From Ascidia mentula (Eukaryota; Chordata; Ascidiacea; Phlebobranchia; Ascidiidae): a stretch of 64,000 nucleotides of DNA. The stretch spans positions 8,804,001 through 8,868,000 of the forward strand of contig OX387198.1 in the NCBI GenBank assembly GCA_947561715.1, given 5' to 3'. The position numbers and the translations under genes are program-made. Shown here piece by piece: positions 14,881 to 24,715 of this stretch (the stretch's first letter is position 1; each line of letters opens with the position of its first letter). The notes beneath the pieces are model-generated. The model was given only the letters and a program-made list of their open reading frames with translations. It searched no databases and had not been told where the DNA came from.

Positions 14881-16836
14881 TAAATAATCTTATATTTGTT
14901 TGTATATTTTTGCATCTTTTAATTGCAAATTAACCTACCTACGTGCACGACTGTCACATGTTTGGTGGATTTGAACAGGCCAATAATGCCTCATTCCAGT
15001 GTATGCATTTATTAAATACATAAATTCATATTGCATTTTTGAAACTGGTTTGGAAATTCCTGAAGCAAGACAGGCTGTATGGCTGTATGTATAAAGTTTT
15101 AAATGTTATTGCATAACATGGTCTTTTTTCCATACATCTAGCGGAATTGAAATTAAACAAGGTTGTTTCTTTAGTATGAAAAGTGTCTACGTTATTAACA
15201 TGTGGCCATGAAAACCATTTGACAGCGTGCAAACACACAACAAAAATGTACTTGAATAGATGAAAATAAACGAAAGGTTTAGACAGTTAGATACTTATTA
15301 CCAATTTAAATTAAAAAATACGATGTTTTTTGTAGAGGATGTAAAAAAAACGTAAAAACGATTTGTCCGAATCCAAATACTAACAGTCACCGAATATAAT
15401 GTCATCATTAATAATGGTCATAAAAAACTTCAGTTTCCCGGAAATAACGAATTCTACCAGAAATTATCTCACCGAAAAAGATTTATGTCGTTCCAGTTTC
15501 TAGCTTTTCCCCCTTGCCGATACATGGGCGCCTGACTCGATAACCATTATGGTTTTATCGGTGCCCATGCCATTTCATTTCCTTATATATTGTTCTTTGC
15601 GTAGTTGCTTGTTTCGCAAAATAAACATGATTGGATTTTGATTTGATTTGCCGCATACACCCACAACTACGAAACAAGTAGCCTATAAATAGCGACTTCG
15701 CAAAATACTGTATTTTAGTTCAACGTTTGGTGTCAAACGCACAAATGCAACTTTTCTGTAGAGTGGAGAAGCCCTTCAAATAAAGGTTCAAAGCCAAGGA
15801 AGCAGAAAACACATAGTTCGGAGTAGCCTATAGTGGTACTTAAACTATGGCGACCTCATTTGGGGTGTCAAAATGCTGTTTTTTGGAGTGATTGTGTCAA
15901 TTTTCAAGGATAAGGGCGAAAATCCTACAAATAGTCTGACCAAGAGATTGATTCAATGGTCGGATTCCAATATTTTAGAATCCGGTTCTCTTTCTAGCAG
16001 CATGCCATATTAACCGCAGGAATACAATACAAGAAGTTAAACATGAACCGGTTCGCGTAGGTCAATAAATTGCAAGAACCAGTTCTAACGAAGTCCCACT
16101 GGTGGGCCAAGCGCCCTGCTTTAAGAACCAATGATTAGAGTCTATGATACTGAAGAAATCCAATTTTGCACATGGATTTATGTTGGCAACGTTTTTTTAT
16201 GTCATTTTATGTGTTTGTTGGGTACTAATGTACAGAATATACAGAGAGAGAACCAATGCTATATGAACCGACAAATTTTCCTAAAATTTTACTGTTTATA
16301 ATTTCTTAATCTTTACATTAAAAAAATCTTTTCGATGGTGAAGTAAAATTTTGAAAAAGAAAAAATTTTCCAAAAACGAAAGTAAAATTGTTTGTAGCGC
16401 CGCATAGTGACGAGTTGCTAAGCATCATAAGCCAAAAGCTTTGTTACGTCACAATGCTGGTTTGTCAATTTAAGAGAAAGGGATGTTTATATTACCTGTT
16501 ATTATTACATTATAACTGACTTGCGTTTCTATGTTGGACGTTTGTCGTTAGTAAGAGAAATATAAAAGTTTGATTACATACCGCGCAAGGCTATTTAACA
16601 GGGAAACGTTAACAGTACTTTTGAAATTCCAAAAAAACCTTCGTCCTTGTTATTTACACCGGTAATTAAAAAAGAAGCAAGCAATTTAATATACTGCTAT
16701 GATTCAGCATAACAATACTACCTAGCCTAGGATATGTTGTGTTAAGATACTAACGCCAGAATCAAAAGTAGTTTTTGTTTTGTGCACAAAACACAAAATA
16801 TATATTCTCTGGTATTTTGACAGTTTCTCCATCACA
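14881..16836. other. Intergenic, no gene recognised
   Basis: AT-rich sequence between two plus-strand genes. A short tandem TGATTTGATTTG tract lies near 15640. No ORF with family resemblance or RNA gene was seen. It presumably holds the SDS 3' UTR and the promoter of the next gene. Confidence 0.35.
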
Positions 16837-17848
16837 ATGGAGGTTTCAAGTATTGTCGGTCGAAAAACTGTGAGTTCAAGTGCAGTTGATAAGTTAAAGA
16901 AAAAACGGCGAAAGAAAAGGAAACTAAAGGAAGGAAAACGTTCCTCTGCATCAAGTGCATCTGCAACTGGTAGCCCTGATTCTGTTGGTATGTTTTTGCC
17001 CTTTTGTTATTGTAAGATTGTCAGATATCAGTGGTTTTAAACCTTGATGTCAATAGTCAAACTTATCTAATCATAGACATTGGAGAAAAAAACAAAGATT
17101 TCAGTGTATATGAAAAATGCACTTACACCAAATTAACATGTTACTGAAGAAAAAATCTCTTCCAACAAGATTAGTTTGTGCATTCAGTGGACCAAGTGTT
17201 TTATTATTTTTTACATATGCTCCCAATAACTATGTATTAACATGTCAAATGGTCCGAATATACATGTAACTTATGGTTGTTTATTTCAAAGAACGTCCAC
17301 ACAAATCAAGATCATCATTTTCTTGTCCGCCCAACATCATTCCATCCAAGTCGAAAAAAGCAGATGAGGAAATGGATGAGATTAGTCAAAGTTTTAATGA
17401 CAGTCTACGCTGGCTGCCATACATTGTCACCTATTCTAATATGCTCCCCCCGAAGTCCTCAAGCTCTCGACTTTGCAGTCCCATCGCATCCAAAATTGTT
17501 GGCTCTTCCACCTCCCTAAGTGAGTCTATGGAAGAAGAGGAAGAGCGAATAGCTATTTATAAAATGAACAGAAGAAAAAGGTACTTGGCAGCCCAGCAGG
17601 CCCTGATGAGTCTCTACCCTGATACTAATATCTATGCTGGTGCATCAAGCATTGAAGAACGTTGCTCTGAACAGCAGCCTTTGCATCCTGATGAACAGCA
17701 CAGCCCACATTTAACAAGCACAATGTTTTCCTCTGGACTTCTGAGTGACCCCTCCACTGAAAGTATTCATCATCACAAGTTTGAGTTGGCCATTCAACCG
17801 TCCGCTAAAGAATCAAGTTCCATAGTCAGCCAGTCAATTTTATCATAA
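16837..17848 (+). CDS. LIAT1: LIAT1-like protein (ligand of ATE1), 2 exons
   Basis: Exons 16837-16987 and 17292-17848 join in phase 1 to give about 235 aa. The N-terminus has a lysine/arginine-rich patch at residues 18-34, mostly K and R, then Ser-rich sequence. Further on come an NDSLRW motif near residue 84 and, after a Ser-rich spacer, EEERIAIYKMNRRKRY near 132-147. From memory this pairing (polybasic stretch, then SLRW, then an IY-x-LNRR-x-RY block) is the signature of LIAT1, a partner of arginyl-transferase ATE1 and of JMJD6. The rest is low-complexity Ser/Glu/His-rich sequence. An AATAAA overlaps the end of the ORF, fitting a very short 3' UTR. The identity rests on one short motif, so it is moderate; an unrelated basic nuclear protein is the alternative. 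Confidence 0.55.
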
Positions 17849-18805
17849 TAAACTACACACTGAATGTGAATCAATTTTTTGACATTTTATCACTGTGTTT
17901 CATTCAAAATTTTTGTTTTTAGGGAGCATTTTACTTCCATAAAAAGCATTATAAAAATCAAGACCCATTGAAGAACATTTCATACAACTGGATTGTTCAT
18001 GTTTAAATCTACATTTAATTTAAGTAGTCATTCCAAATTGGACCCAAATATTGAGATATCTAGCACTTAACGCCTATGCCAGGTAACCCAACCCAAAGTT
18101 GTTTTATTACTTCTGGTGATCTCTGCGTGGTTCAATAGCCACTTTGTATTATCACATCATAGGACAATTGTCATTTGGCAGTGTCATCAGACAATTGTTT
18201 TCTGGAGGTAGCACGACCCTTTTTAAAAATTTCTATGACTGTTCGTTATGATCTTGTTGTACCTCACCGTTAAAACCTGCTCACTTAATGATTTTTTGTC
18301 CATTTGTAATATTGTTATATATCAGTGACCAGCATTTGAGAGTTTTTGGTTGCAAAATGCCTTTTATGAGCAAGGTCAAAAGTGATATATTTTTGTGTGA
18401 GGTTTTACTGCATATTCTTACATTTAACAATATTTTTATTATATTTTATCTCCCGCCCTAGGTTGGCTGTTTGCATTCCTGCCATGGTGAGCTGTTTGTT
18501 TTTCCTGAATGTTGTATATACTCTACACCTTGCACAAATGATATTTTCTCTGCCATTAAGCAATGTCACACAAAAATACAGACGTTTTGTTCATGTAATT
18601 GTATTTACCATTGTCATGTTACAAGAATTTTACAAAATGCCGTTGTAAAGCAAGGAAATATATAGAACTCTTTCATTTTGCAACAATCAACATTTTGGAA
18701 GCAGAAATTTGGTCTGTGCAACACCATTTACAAATGTCATGATTTGTTAACACAAAATCTCATATATACATTATATGTTGTTATCTTTTGCAATTGTCGA
18801 TTGTT
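17849..18805. other. Convergent intergenic region, 3' UTRs
   Basis: AT-rich sequence between the convergent LIAT1-like and superoxide dismutase genes. AATAAA lies at the LIAT1-like stop codon. A short ORF at 18382-18648 has no family features and was not called. Confidence 0.4.
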
Positions 18806-19258
18806 TTAATCCTTCATGATTCCAATCACCCCACAAGCCAGTCTCCCCCCTGCGTGGCCAGTGGTCAAGCTATCCTCGTGGCCCCCGAGCCCAAGGTCAT
18901 CCACATCTGCATGCACTACCACTGCTCTTCCAATCACTGAACACGGCCCACCAAGAGAGACAAGAGAATCTGTGATATCTACCTTTGCTACACCATCATC
19001 GCCTGCTGTGATGTTTCCAAGATCTCCGTAGTGGCGCTCTGCTGCATCAGGGGCACCATGGTTTTTCTTTTCTGGGTTGAAATGCCCACCTGTGCTGATG
19101 CAACCATTGCTGTGATCGCCGAATTCGTGGATGTGGAATCCGTGTTGCCCAGGTGTTAGGTTTTTCAGCTCTCCGCTGATATGGCACTTGGCTCCCTCTT
19201 GCTCAAATTTAATCACACCAGATCCCTCGTTGCCAGATAAAATACACATTCCCCTCAT
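18806..19258 (-). CDS. SOD1: Cu/Zn superoxide dismutase, intronless
   Basis: Dismutates superoxide to O2 and H2O2 in the cytosol. It is a single ORF of 150 aa with no signal peptide, the normal size of cytosolic SOD1. The copper ligands lie in [10 protein letters not shown]. The zinc/copper His residues follow in GGHFNP and [17 protein letters not shown] (with the zinc Asp), and the last Cu His is in [11 protein letters not shown]. Both disulfide cysteines (NGCIS, LACGVIG) and the active-site Arg (GGRLACG) are present, so it should be active. It lies 371 bp downstream of the amidohydrolase on the same strand. A strong 3' splice acceptor sits 43 nt upstream of the ATG. SOD1 is usually split by introns in animals, so its intronless state is notable (retrocopy or operon member). 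Confidence 0.95.
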   Translation of the reverse strand: MRGMCILSGNEGSGVIKFEQEGAKCHISGELKNLTPGQHGFHIHEFGDHSNGCISTGGHFNPEKKNHGAPDAAERHYGDLGNITAGDDGVAKVDITDSLVSLGGPCSVIGRAVVVHADVDDLGLGGHEDSLTTGHAGGRLACGVIGIMKD

Positions 19259-19301
19259 GTTGCCTATGGAGTTTTGTTGTCACTGTTAACGCACTGGATT
19301 C

Positions 19302-19320
19302 CTGCATAGAAGAAAGCGTA
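19302..19320 (-). promoter_or_regulatory. 3' splice acceptor upstream of SOD start (possible spliced-leader site)
   Basis: Read on the minus strand, CGCTTTCTTCTATGCAG ends at 19302, 43 nt before the SOD ATG. It is either the end of a 5' UTR intron or a trans-splice acceptor. Confidence 0.5.
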
Positions 19321-19629
19321 GTTGTGAATAATACCCACAATTGCACATGATTGGATCAATTTTACATTGCTAAAATATGTAATCGGGCAAACAGCATTGA
19401 ATAAAACACTACTGACATAGAAAATAAAAAAATATTTAACCAAAAAATTAAGACAATGTATCTAGAAAAAACATGCAGAAATAAAAAATTGCAACCTTGC
19501 ATTTCAATAGATCAAAAACAATTGCACAATTGATATTAAATTATGCTGCCTACAAAGCTCATTGTCATAGCAACTTATCACACCTAAAACTATTTTTGCA
19601 ACACAAGCAGCCTAAGAGCAGGATTAGAA

Positions 19630-21234
19630 CTACTTTTTCCATGCTAGCCTTCCTTTAATCCACACTTCTTTAACTGAAGTAGAAAGAAGCAATTTAGGAT
19701 GTTCAGGAAGATTTAAAGGTTTTCCATCCTCCCCCTTCGGCACGTCAAGCAAAACATAATCTGCTTGAAAACCTGCTTCAATTTTACCCTTGAAAGTTTC
19801 AGCATTGTCTGCATATGCAGAGCCTGTTGTGTATAAATCAACAGCTTCCTGAAACGTGAGACATTCATCAGCAATAAATGGCTTGTCACCACCATGATAA
19901 AGGTCTGGCCTGAATATTGCATCGTACATGCCCTGCAGTGGGTTAGCTGTTTCAACAGGTGTATCGCTGCTTCCACCACAAATAATACCATTTCTAAGCA
20001 GTGTTTTCCAAGGGTAGATACATCCCATTAAACTTTCTGGCAGTCGGCTTCGAATACCTTTCGAATCTGTAGGGACAAATGAAGGTTGAACAGTTGGAAC
20101 AACACCACACTTGATCATGTCATCCAGTAGCTCTTCCCTTAAAATCTGGCAGTGAACAAAAATCGGACGACTCTCTGGTGGTACTTTGCACTTTTTCAAA
20201 TACTTCAAGGCAACTTCAGCTGCCCTGTCACCAATCACATGAATTTCCAACCTAAATCCAGCATTCGTAACATCAGTAAAACACTTTTCAATCTGCTCAT
20301 CAGTGAGTAAAAGTACCCCAAGGTTATTGTTGCTGTCCAAGTATGGCTGTGACAGCGCAGCTGTTTCACCATTAAGTGCGCCATCAATAAATACCTTTAT
20401 ACATTCACAAGACAAGTTGTTATATGATTCACCAGGTGCTTTTGGAAAATTGCTTGTAGTCTTGTCAATATACCATGCAGCAAAGTAGCAATGGACAGGT
20501 AGCATGTTGCGTTTTGCCAAATTGACATATTCATTCCAGCAAGCCTGGTCGACAGGGTGAATACTTGTTAAACCAAACTCAAGGCACTTTTGAGTTGCAC
20601 ACAAAATAGTTTCTTCCAAAAGCTTTGAAGTTTGAGAAGGCATTATTTTTAAAATTAACTCAACTCCACCATATTCACGCAGAATTCCTGTTGGCTCACC
20701 AGCTTTGGGATGACCTGTTGGATAACGATCAATTTTTCCATCCTCTGGATCTGCAGTGTCAAGTGTAATATTAGCTAGCTCAAGAGCTCTGCTGTTGACA
20801 ACTGCCATGTGCTGGCAAACTCTCCACATCACAACAGGTCGATCGGAAACAACTTCATCCAAATCAGATTTTTCAGGCAGTCTTTCCATTATTTCATGGT
20901 TCCATCCATACCCAATAACCCATAGGTCCTCCTTGCTTGTACTGTTCGATATTTCAAGGGCTCTTTTTTTTAAATCCTTGATAGATGTTGGCATCTTTAG
21001 GTCTTTTCCACAGAGCATCAGCCCCAACCACTGTGCATGTAGGTGAGAATCATGAAACCCAGGAAAAATCCACTGGTTTTCCATGTCCCTCTCTTCTGAC
21101 ACGCTGACATCTGGAGGTAGATTACTGTCAGTCCCGCATTGCACTGTTTTGCCCAATGTTTGGTCAAAAATCATCCATGTGTAGCATTCAGCAGCACTCT
21201 TCCAAATTCTTGCATTATAAAATAGCACTTTCAT
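19630..21234 (-). CDS. YtcJ-type metal-dependent amidohydrolase (Amidohydro_3), intronless
   Basis: A 534-aa single ORF. It belongs to the amidohydrolase superfamily branch that includes bacterial YtcJ and AepA; the animal substrate is not known to me. The first metal-binding HxH is in FHDSHLHAQW near residue 60. The central FIDGALNGETAAL block is near 283-295, EIHVIGDRA near 330 carries a metal His, and SSDTPVE near 424 carries the catalytic Asp. The C-terminal lobe ends in the usual VKEVWIKGRLAW strand. No signal peptide is apparent, so it is probably cytosolic. It sits between FTSJ3 and SOD on the same strand, 262 bp after FTSJ3. A pyrimidine-rich splice acceptor lies 38 nt before its ATG. 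The bacterial-like family and lack of introns could suggest old transfer, but codon usage looks like the neighbours'. Confidence 0.85.
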   Translation of the reverse strand: MKVLFYNARIWKSAAECYTWMIFDQTLGKTVQCGTDSNLPPDVSVSEERDMENQWIFPGFHDSHLHAQWLGLMLCGKDLKMPTSIKDLKKRALEISNSTSKEDLWVIGYGWNHEIMERLPEKSDLDEVVSDRPVVMWRVCQHMAVVNSRALELANITLDTADPEDGKIDRYPTGHPKAGEPTGILREYGGVELILKIMPSQTSKLLEETILCATQKCLEFGLTSIHPVDQACWNEYVNLAKRNMLPVHCYFAAWYIDKTTSNFPKAPGESYNNLSCECIKVFIDGALNGETAALSQPYLDSNNNLGVLLLTDEQIEKCFTDVTNAGFRLEIHVIGDRAAEVALKYLKKCKVPPESRPIFVHCQILREELLDDMIKCGVVPTVQPSFVPTDSKGIRSRLPESLMGCIYPWKTLLRNGIICGGSSDTPVETANPLQGMYDAIFRPDLYHGGDKPFIADECLTFQEAVDLYTTGSAYADNAETFKGKIEAGFQADYVLLDVPKGEDGKPLNLPEHPKLLLSTSVKEVWIKGRLAWKK

Positions 21235-21272
21235 ACTTACAGAATCACAATTTAGGACTAGATAAAAAGCAC

Positions 21273-21290
21273 CTGAAAAAAGAAAAATAC
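21273..21290 (-). promoter_or_regulatory. 3' splice acceptor upstream of amidohydrolase start (possible spliced-leader site)
   Basis: Read on the minus strand, TATTTTTCTTTTTTCAG ends at 21273, only 38 nt before the ATG and about 205 nt after the FTSJ3 stop. With so little room for a separate promoter, a trans-splice acceptor inside an operon is plausible; a cis intron is the alternative. Confidence 0.5.
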
Positions 21291-21496
21291 CGTTGGCACC
21301 ATTGATGTAAATATCAAGAGTATGAAAACATGTCCGTTGGGAAAAAAAATATTCAATTATCTCATTCCAGCTTTAACGAAAACTAATGTAAAGTAATGAA
21401 CAACACCATTTCAGTAATACACATTAAATTTGATATTAAAGGACACATATTGAGTGGTGCCACAATTTCCAAATCTGCTCTACACCAAATGCATGT

Positions 21497-23662
21497 TTAT
21501 TTTTTTCTTCCAGTTTTGCCGCTTTTCTTTTTGTCCATTCGCAAGTCTTTTTTCATTCGTTTGTCAACTACTTTAAACTTTCCAGATACACCAGGCGGTC
21601 TTCTAACTCTTTTGCCAGTACCCTTTTTGGCAAACACATAGGTGGTGTGCTCTTTCTTCTTACCCAAAAGCCCAGCTTTCTTATAAATACTTTTGACATG
21701 AGCTGCCTTTTCTTTGTTGGACATATCTTGTGAGTCGGTTATACCTTCTGCTTGTTTTCTGGCTTTATCCGTTTTTTTCATCAGCTTTCGCTTCTTTCTT
21801 GCTTTTGCCTCTGCTACTTTTTTCACAGTCCTGTCATTAATCTTCATTTCCTTGGATTTGTAAAAGTTGACAAGGTCCTTTGGCAAATGTTCATTTAAAT
21901 GAGTGCGTACAATTCGTCTTTTTTCATCCTCCACAAACCAGTCAGGTAGACTGCACACAGTATCATCAAAGGTATACCGGTTAAATGATGAATCAATAAT
22001 GTCACGCTTTTGTTTGTTTGAAGTAGCAATGACTGTTCCGAGGGCCAAACCTTCAGCATCCATTTTGTAGTTTGCTTTGGCAACTTGTGGTGGAGTTTGT
22101 TCTTCATCTGAATCGCTGTCGCTCTCTTCAGCTTGTGGTTCAGGTGGAGGAGTTTTATCAACCTCCTTGCTATCAACATTCGATTCTTTGGTCTGTTGTT
22201 TTTTCTTGGCGTATTTCTCTGCTTGCCTTATTTCATCATCTTCATCTTCTCCTTCCTCTATTTTGCGAAAAATGTCTTTCTTAAACCATAGTTGTGTTTC
22301 AAATTGATCAACACTCCCATCAGAATCGTTATTATCATCAGGTTCCTCAATTTCGTTGTTGTCAGAATCTTCAAACTCCATCTCATTATCAGAGTCTTCA
22401 GAATCAGATCCAAGAGCCTGGTCCACATCAACATCATCAGAAATGTCAACTGGTCGGTTTGCATTTTCAACATTTTTCAATGCAAATAGTTCCATATCAT
22501 CTTGCACAGTTATGGACTGAGCCATGTGGCTCATGCGTTCACGCAGCTTGTTTCTTTCCTTTACCACAGTTTTCTTTTTCTTTTTTAGTGCCTTTGCCTC
22601 ATCCTCTTTGAGCTCAGCAAGCTTCTTATCAATTTCCTCCTCACTATCCTGTTCCTCATCATCCTGGATCATCTCTGTTGCAACCTCACCACCCGAAGAT
22701 AACTTTTTCATTTTTCTGTGCCAGTTCAGAAGACCCTTTATCTCTTTTTTACCTAAACTTTTAATGTCCTTGACATTTTCCACTATGTCCACAGTGACCA
22801 ATTTATGAGCTTTCAAGGAGTCGTCATCAAACTCAATTTCATTTATTTCACTCAGAAGTTTCATAGGATGAGCACTGGCCAGAAAGTCAGAAGTTGTAAT
22901 TCGACGAAATAGTAAATCCCGCTCTTCATCATAACCTTTTGCTTTTGGCTTTTTCTTTTTTGGTTCAAAATCAAGAATGCTGATATCTCTTTGCTTGCCC
23001 TCAACCTCCTGAAAAACTGCTTTTGGATCAAAAAACTTGTGGTCAGTCTTGTCAGGGCATTTGTAACCTTGGCAAACAACAAAAATTTCAGCCGACACAT
23101 TTCTTGAAGCCTGTGGCTTTGTGGCATGGACTTTATTAAAAAGCTGACCAAAGACCCACATCAGTGCCTGATAGTCTTTGGATCTGAACACCTTGGTTAT
23201 AAACCAGCCACCCTTTTTCAAAAAATTACAAGCCAGTTTTGCAGCATGTAAAGTTAGCACAGATTGTGTGTAAGCATCATGGAGCCAATTTTTACCAACG
23301 TTTGGTGCACCATCGTGCAGGAAACAGTCAACTTTCCAGCTATGCAGCTCATTTTTTATTTGAGACTTACAACTTTCCTTGGTGATGTCATCTTGAAATG
23401 TAATGCATCTTGAAACAGGTTTTATTGGCACCAGATCCACTCCAATAATGATGCTTTTTACTGGCATATGTTCTGATGCAACCTGCAGCCATCCTCCTGG
23501 AGCAGCACATAAATCAACTAACACTTGTGATGATTGCAGGAAATTAAACTTTTTGTTTAGCTGAAGTAATTTGAAGGCTGAACGTGCTCTGTAACCAGTC
23601 TCTTTTGCAAGTTGATAGTATTTGTCCTTGCGGGCTTTGGCCTTAGCTTTGTTTTTTCCCAT
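21497..23662 (-). CDS. FTSJ3: pre-rRNA 2'-O-ribose methyltransferase FTSJ3 (yeast Spb1), intronless
   Basis: A nucleolar SAM-dependent methyltransferase needed for large-subunit rRNA maturation. The ORF is 721 aa, somewhat shorter than human FTSJ3 (about 847). The FtsJ domain spans residues 1-205: TGYRARSAFKLLQL (catalytic K), VDLCAAPGGWLQVA (SAM site), CFLHDGAPNVG (catalytic D), GGWFITKVFRSKDY (catalytic K) and AEIFVVCQGY (catalytic E), so the K-D-K-E tetrad is complete. The middle is the conserved Spb1 central domain followed by long acidic Asp/Glu-rich stretches (about 330-540). The C-terminus is the Lys/Arg-rich Spb1_C region. A possible AATAAA overlaps the stop codon. It heads a run of three intronless co-oriented genes. 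Confidence 0.96.
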   Translation of the reverse strand: MGKNKAKAKARKDKYYQLAKETGYRARSAFKLLQLNKKFNFLQSSQVLVDLCAAPGGWLQVASEHMPVKSIIIGVDLVPIKPVSRCITFQDDITKESCKSQIKNELHSWKVDCFLHDGAPNVGKNWLHDAYTQSVLTLHAAKLACNFLKKGGWFITKVFRSKDYQALMWVFGQLFNKVHATKPQASRNVSAEIFVVCQGYKCPDKTDHKFFDPKAVFQEVEGKQRDISILDFEPKKKKPKAKGYDEERDLLFRRITTSDFLASAHPMKLLSEINEIEFDDDSLKAHKLVTVDIVENVKDIKSLGKKEIKGLLNWHRKMKKLSSGGEVATEMIQDDEEQDSEEEIDKKLAELKEDEAKALKKKKKTVVKERNKLRERMSHMAQSITVQDDMELFALKNVENANRPVDISDDVDVDQALGSDSEDSDNEMEFEDSDNNEIEEPDDNNDSDGSVDQFETQLWFKKDIFRKIEEGEDEDDEIRQAEKYAKKKQQTKESNVDSKEVDKTPPPEPQAEESDSDSDEEQTPPQVAKANYKMDAEGLALGTVIATSNKQKRDIIDSSFNRYTFDDTVCSLPDWFVEDEKRRIVRTHLNEHLPKDLVNFYKSKEMKINDRTVKKVAEAKARKKRKLMKKTDKARKQAEGITDSQDMSNKEKAAHVKSIYKKAGLLGKKKEHTTYVFAKKGTGKRVRRPPGVSGKFKVVDKRMKKDLRMDKKKSGKTGRKK

Positions 23663-24715
23663 AATGACTATGTACTAGTGTTTTATCACCGCCACAGCTG
23701 GAATATTCAACAAAACAGTTGAAAAGCTTACATGACCAGGGTTTATACACTGATTTGCCAGAGGTAACAAGGAAATAAAAGGCGTTTTTTAATGCAAACA
23801 CTTACCACGTTACAGGCAAAAAAGGATTTAAGCTTGTTAATAAAAAACCACAAATGTGTTGATGAAAAAAATAGGGATAATATGCAAATTTACCTTGACC
23901 TTCCAACCTTTTACATGTCCTGTTTGTGCTGCTATTTAACAACTATTTTAACAACATGATAATATCTGCAACGACTATTACCTTATTCTACGCAGTATCA
24001 TGCGAGTCAAGACAAGAGTTCATCAAGACACACCCCCTAACTAACTAACCACGTTTCAAAGTTATCCTAAGCACCAGAACATACAAATGAGACAACAACT
24101 ATAAGTTATTTTTCGAAACTGTTCTATTTACGATGTATTAAAATATATTATTTCTTTGTATTTAACAATCACGTTTCAGTAAGAGGTTACAACTGTAAGC
24201 CAATGCTATATTTTATTTTGGTTAACCAAAGTGTAGCGGATTAGGATACGAGAGTCTTAAAAGGTCATGAGTCAGCACTATGCACATGCGAAAAAATGCT
24301 TACAAATTGTTCGTAAGTCAACAAACCACTAAACAAGCGTTGCGCCGACGTAAGTAATACGCAAGCTGGCTGTTTCCAAGCGTTTGTGCTTTAGCCAATA
24401 TTTTTTTTTAATATCTTAACTATGAAAATTTCGTTGTTATCTTAAAAGCTATTCAAAACATTTTTTTGGATTGTTACATGAAATAGTAAAAAGGTTACAT
24501 TTAAATTCTAAAGCCTTGTGTATTTCCACAAACAAGATGATGTTCTACTTCCCCAGAAGGAAATGGACTATTATTCCGCTACTTGAAACCATTACATCAC
24601 AAAAATTAGTATTCTACACAAAATACAAAACTGCAGTTTTATTGCACATACAAATCTGTACAGTAGAAAATTACTTGACAAAACTGAAGATCATTTCAAT
24701 ATAAAAAAATACCAG
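23663..24715. other. Intergenic, FTSJ3 upstream and cathepsin O 3' end
   Basis: AT-rich sequence without a recognisable gene. It holds the FTSJ3 upstream region and the 3' UTR of cathepsin O, both on the minus strand. The ORF at 24471-24704 has no family features. Confidence 0.35.
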
